From Candidatus Competibacteraceae bacterium (GTDB taxonomy: Bacteria > Pseudomonadota > Gammaproteobacteria > Competibacterales > Competibacteraceae), in the NCBI GenBank assembly GCA_012032855.1, contig JAAUQA010000079.1, positions 1-10,063 on the forward strand: 10,063 bases of DNA, read 5' to 3'. Shown piece after piece: positions 7,260-10,063 of this stretch. The notes under the pieces are model-generated. The model was not told where the DNA came from, searched no databases, and saw only the letters and a list, made by a program, of their open reading frames with translations. Every line of letters starts with the position of its first letter. Position 1 is the first letter of the stretch. The position numbers and the translations under genes were made by a program.

Positions 7260-7295
7260 CCCGAACAACTCGACACTCTCTGTGAATTTAACCTT

Positions 7296-8900
7296 ATGTT
7301 GACCCGCTCTCGCAGACCGCCGCGTCCCATTCCGCGCCATCGTTTGCTGCGTGACTTGTTGTTACTGGTGGCTCTGATCATTGGCGTGCTATTGGCGGCG
7401 GTATTTGGTGCCGGCGAATCGTTACGTGATGAACTTGCGCAACAGCAACTGAAGGATCTGGCGCACAAAACCAGTCAGGATTTCGCCGGTTTCTTTCGGC
7501 TACCGGAAAACAGCCTACGCATAGCCCAAGGTTGGGGTAAGGGAGGCGATCTGGATGTGCAGGATGCGGCAGCCTTGGTCAGTCGCTTTATTCCGGTATT
7601 GGTAAACTTGGCGCACCGCGCCGCGCTGTTATTAGCCGACTCGGACGGTCGTTCCTTTTATCTGTTCCGGGAAGGCGATGTTTGGCTATCGCGCAACGTA
7701 GAGTCGCAGGGCGAAGCGGTTTGGCGGCATTGGGACGGAACCGGCACCTCACTGCTCAAAGAACGCCGGGAGTCAGTGGATTATGATCCCCGTACCCGAG
7801 CTTGGTTTAAAGGCGCTCTGGATAGCGCCGACCTTGAATCCATCTTCTGGACCCGACCTTACTTGTTTTTCACCCAGCAAATTCCCGGCGTCACCGGCGC
7901 GCTACATTTTCAACACCCCGCCGAACCGGACCGGGACTATGTGCTGGCCTTGGATTTTCCACTCCAGGATATTATGCGTGCGCTTAGTGAAATCGATGTA
8001 GGCGAACGCGGCACAGCGTTTCTGGCTGAGGCCAACGGGTCTGTGCTGTTGCCTTTGGCAGCGGTTGATCCGGCTGATCCGGCGCTGCCGGTTAGCTTGT
8101 CTGCCCAACATTTCGACGCCGGTCCCGTATTCGAAGCGGTAGAAGCATGGACGCAAGCCGGTCGTCCTGCCCAACAACCGCTTGAATTCCATACGGACAG
8201 CGCCTGGTGGACTTGGCTGCAACCCATCGGTGATCCGGATAGGGGGCTGTGGCTGGGTATCGCCATCCCCGAGATGGATTTTCTCGGCGCGTTGCACAGC
8301 GGTTGGGATCAGGTGCTGATCGTCGGCGTGGTGGTGCTTGTCGTCGGTTTTTTGCTGGTTGCGTTGCTCAGCCGCTATTACGGGCGACAGTTCAGGGCTT
8401 TGCCATCGTTAACCGACGATCCCGCTGCATTCGAGGACAAGGTGCTGGCGTTGATTGGCTATGGCGAAGGGCCGACGTTGGAGTTCAAGTCCACCGTGCG
8501 TACCAACCTCAAGACGGATAAACCGGGCAAGGAGATTGAGTTGGCTTGGCTCAAGGGCATCGTGGGGTTTCTGAACACCGATGGCGGTGTCCTGCTGATC
8601 GGTGTCAATGACGACGGCGTGGTAATCGGCATTGAGGCCGATCGTTTTGAGAACGATGACAAATGTCTGCTGCATGTTAAAAATCTGATCAACCAGCATC
8701 TCGGCGCGGAATTCAGTAAATATCTGCACACCGATGTGCGACCTGTTGCGGGCAAGACGCTGGTGGCGATGACCTGCAAAAAAGCCGCAGAGCCGGCGTT
8801 TCTGCTGATGGGTCAAAACGAAGAGTTTTATATCCGCAGCGGGCCGTCGAGTATCAAACTGACCTCGCGGCAAATGCTGAATTATTTGCGGGTGCGGTGA
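7296..8900 (+). CDS. Membrane Cache-like sensor fused to AlbA_2/Schlafen-type domain
   Basis: A 534-residue protein with an Arg/Pro-rich N-terminus, TM1 (about 19-39), a large extracytoplasmic region (about 45-335), TM2 (about 339-359) and a cytoplasmic domain. The outer region resembles a double Cache ligand sensor: YDPRTRAWFKGA (163-174), IFWTRPYLFFTQQIPGVTGA (183-202) and GERGTAFLAEANGSVL. The inner domain (about 388-515) is of AlbA_2/AAA_4 (Schlafen core) type: EGPTLEFKSTVRTN, then KGIVGFLNTDGGVLLIGVND and EEFYIRSGPSSIKLT. No histidine kinase, GGDEF or methyl-accepting module is present, so the output is unknown; AlbA_2 domains are linked to nucleic-acid binding. It follows the regulator by 36 bases with no clear ribosome binding site. 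It is probably an accessory sensor/effector of the same pathway (inference). Confidence 0.85.
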   Translation: MLTRSRRPPRPIPRHRLLRDLLLLVALIIGVLLAAVFGAGESLRDELAQQQLKDLAHKTSQDFAGFFRLPENSLRIAQGWGKGGDLDVQDAAALVSRFIPVLVNLAHRAALLLADSDGRSFYLFREGDVWLSRNVESQGEAVWRHWDGTGTSLLKERRESVDYDPRTRAWFKGALDSADLESIFWTRPYLFFTQQIPGVTGALHFQHPAEPDRDYVLALDFPLQDIMRALSEIDVGERGTAFLAEANGSVLLPLAAVDPADPALPVSLSAQHFDAGPVFEAVEAWTQAGRPAQQPLEFHTDSAWWTWLQPIGDPDRGLWLGIAIPEMDFLGALHSGWDQVLIVGVVVLVVGFLLVALLSRYYGRQFRALPSLTDDPAAFEDKVLALIGYGEGPTLEFKSTVRTNLKTDKPGKEIELAWLKGIVGFLNTDGGVLLIGVNDDGVVIGIEADRFENDDKCLLHVKNLINQHLGAEFSKYLHTDVRPVAGKTLVAMTCKKAAEPAFLLMGQNEEFYIRSGPSSIKLTSRQMLNYLRVR

Positions 8901-8919
8901 TCGCCGGTTGATTGCCAGT

Positions 8920-9693
8920 TCACAACGAACAATCGTAATCGATTATCAACGGTGCATGATCTGAAAAGCGCTGCTCTTTATAAATCGCCGCAGCACGAAC
9001 AGTAGTGGCTAGCCCCGGCGTAATGATCTGATAATCGATCCGCCAACCCACATTCTTGGCCCACGCCTGGCCCCGATTCGACCACCAGGTGTATTGTTCC
9101 GGCGCCTGATTAATCACCCGAAACGCATCCACAAAACCCAGCGAACCCAGCAACTCATCCATCCAGGCCCGTTCTTCAGGGAGAAAACCGGAGTTTTTCT
9201 GATTGCTACGCCAATTTTTCAAGTCGATGGCGCGATGGGCGATATTCCAGTCTCCGCAAAGGATATACTCCCGTCCATCTTTGCGCAGGGTGCGAAAGCG
9301 CTCGCTCAGGCGCGCCATGAGATCGAATTTGACCGCCTGGCGGGTCTCACTCGACGAACCCGACGGTAGATAAAGCGAAGCGACGCTCAAGCGACCGAAT
9401 CGGGCTTCCAGATAACGCCCCTCGGCGTCGATGTCAGGCCAACCGAACCCGGTTAAAACCTCATCGGGTTGACTTCGAGCATACAGAGCTACCCCACTGT
9501 AACCACGCTTTTGCGCGTCGTGATAATAGCAATGATACCCTTCGGGGTAGTAAAGATCGGTATCCAGTTGCAGTTCCTGAGCTTTGGTCTCTTGAATGCA
9601 GACCACATCAGCTGCCTGCAAGCTGAGCCAGTTAAAAAAGCCCTTGCGGGCCGCAGAGCGGATGCCGTTGGTATTGCAGGAAATGATGCGCAT
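8920..9693 (-). CDS. xth: Exodeoxyribonuclease III (AP endonuclease family)
   Basis: DNA repair enzyme of the EEP/ExoIII family: 3'-5' exonuclease and class II AP endonuclease in base excision repair, Mg-dependent, cytoplasmic. The 257-residue length is usual. Motifs in order: SCNTNGIR (Asn7), IQETK (metal ligand Glu35), SLYLPSG (Tyr108), CGDWNIAH (Asp148 and Asn150), GWRIDYQ (Asp220) and the catalytic pair SDHAP (Asp245 and His246). The insert NWRSNQKNSGFLPEERAWMD is typical of xth/exoA. AGGTGA lies about six bases before the ATG at 9693-9691. It ends 19 bases from the convergent Cache-AlbA_2 gene, leaving little room for a terminator; I see none. Paralogues make the exact symbol (xthA versus exoA) uncertain. 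Confidence 0.94.
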   Translation of the reverse strand: MRIISCNTNGIRSAARKGFFNWLSLQAADVVCIQETKAQELQLDTDLYYPEGYHCYYHDAQKRGYSGVALYARSQPDEVLTGFGWPDIDAEGRYLEARFGRLSVASLYLPSGSSSETRQAVKFDLMARLSERFRTLRKDGREYILCGDWNIAHRAIDLKNWRSNQKNSGFLPEERAWMDELLGSLGFVDAFRVINQAPEQYTWWSNRGQAWAKNVGWRIDYQIITPGLATTVRAAAIYKEQRFSDHAPLIIDYDCSL

Positions 9694-9739
9694 GATTCAC
9701 CTGATGAACGGTGGCGGCAGCATACACAAATCAGTGGCT

Positions 9740-9767
9740 TTGACATACCATTGGGTAGCGGTATGGT
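9740..9767 (+). promoter_or_regulatory. Promoter with embedded inverted repeat before the CYTH gene
   Basis: TTGACA (9740-9745), a perfect -35 consensus, is followed after 16 bases by TATGGT (9762-9767), four of six -10 matches, pointing to the CYTH gene at 9783. If this is the promoter the leader is very short. CATACC (9744-9749) and GGTATG (9760-9765) form an inverted repeat with 10-base spacing lying across the promoter core, like an operator. A reverse-strand TTGAAC (9771-9766) upstream of xth overlaps the same site, so divergent control is possible but weakly supported. Confidence 0.45.
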
Positions 9768-9782
9768 TCAAGCGAGTAAGCA

Positions 9783-10063
9783 ATGGGCAAAGAAATCGAG
9801 CATAAATTTTTAGTGCGGGATGACCGTTGGCGAGACCAAGTGTATCGTTCGTCCACCCTGCGCCAGGGGTATCTGGTCAGCGACGAAACCCGCTCGGTGC
9901 GGGTGCGGATCGCCGGTGACAAGGCGTATTTGAACATTAAAAGCGCTACCGTTGGCATCTCTCGCAGTGAGTATGAATACACCATCCCTGTACCAGAGGC
10001 AGAGGAAATCCTGACCCATCTTTGTTTACCGTCGATTGTAGAAAAAACTCGGCACTTTAGTGC
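9783..10063 (+). CDS. CYTH-domain protein (triphosphate tunnel metalloenzyme), N-terminal part
   Basis: The first 93 residues of a CYTH/TTM-family protein, cut by the right edge. It opens MGKEIEHKFLV, containing the family signature ExExK (Glu4, Glu6, Lys8) that binds metal and triphosphate. The basic strands of the tunnel follow: STLRQGYLVSDETRSVRVRI, then DKAYLNIKSA and ISRSEYEYTIPV. This single-domain, early-ExExK form resembles bacterial enzymes that hydrolyse inorganic triphosphate rather than class IV adenylate cyclases, but the substrate is not certain. The ATG at 9783 has only a weak GAG nearby. It is divergent from the xth gene with 89 bases between start codons. Confidence 0.88.
   Translation, partial: MGKEIEHKFLVRDDRWRDQVYRSSTLRQGYLVSDETRSVRVRIAGDKAYLNIKSATVGISRSEYEYTIPVPEAEEILTHLCLPSIVEKTRHFS

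Overview
This window looks like chromosomal DNA from a gammaproteobacterium with moderate GC content. The evidence is a DapD very close to the E. coli/Pseudomonas type, a DUF4124 periplasmic domain fused to an S1C protease, a TlpA-like thioredoxin, and an ATGA-coupled histidine kinase/OmpR-type regulator pair. I cannot name the genus from sequence alone. No tRNA, rRNA, CRISPR array, integrase or complete insertion sequence is visible.

Layout from left to right. (1) Minus strand, 1-1140: the end of the succinylase branch of lysine/diaminopimelate synthesis, with dapD followed by the 5' part of dapE, which runs off the left edge and is coupled by a one-base overlap. (2) Plus strand, 1375-3164: a secreted trypsin-like protease with an N-terminal DUF4124 domain and a long coiled-coil insertion, broken by a frameshift at an A6 run. 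A 17-bp inverted repeat (REP-like) follows, then an exported TlpA-type thioredoxin. (3) Minus strand, 3268-4417: a Nudix hydrolase followed by a two-CBS-domain protein, probably one operon. (4) Plus strand, about 4628-4931: a small SEC-C zinc-motif gene with its own promoter and a strong ribosome binding site, but readable only by skipping one base twice. (5) Plus strand, 4949-8900: a signalling cluster with a membrane histidine kinase (split by a one-base loss between its DHp and ATPase domains), an OmpR/PhoB-type regulator, and a membrane sensor joining an extracytoplasmic Cache-like region to a cytoplasmic AlbA_2/Schlafen-type domain. (6) Minus strand, 8920-9693: exodeoxyribonuclease III. 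(7) Plus strand, from 9783: a CYTH/triphosphate tunnel metalloenzyme gene cut by the right edge, divergent from the exonuclease gene.

How they work together: dapD and dapE are consecutive pathway steps. The kinase, regulator and Cache-AlbA_2 protein appear to be one transcription unit, so the third protein is likely an accessory sensor or effector of the two-component system. The other genes look like ordinary housekeeping or envelope functions placed side by side.

The most distinctive content is the Cache-TM-AlbA_2 architecture, the protease with a coiled coil between its catalytic His and Asp, and four independent single-base frame disruptions between about 1.9 and 6.2 kb. The disruptions could be sequencing errors, real decay or, less likely, recoding.
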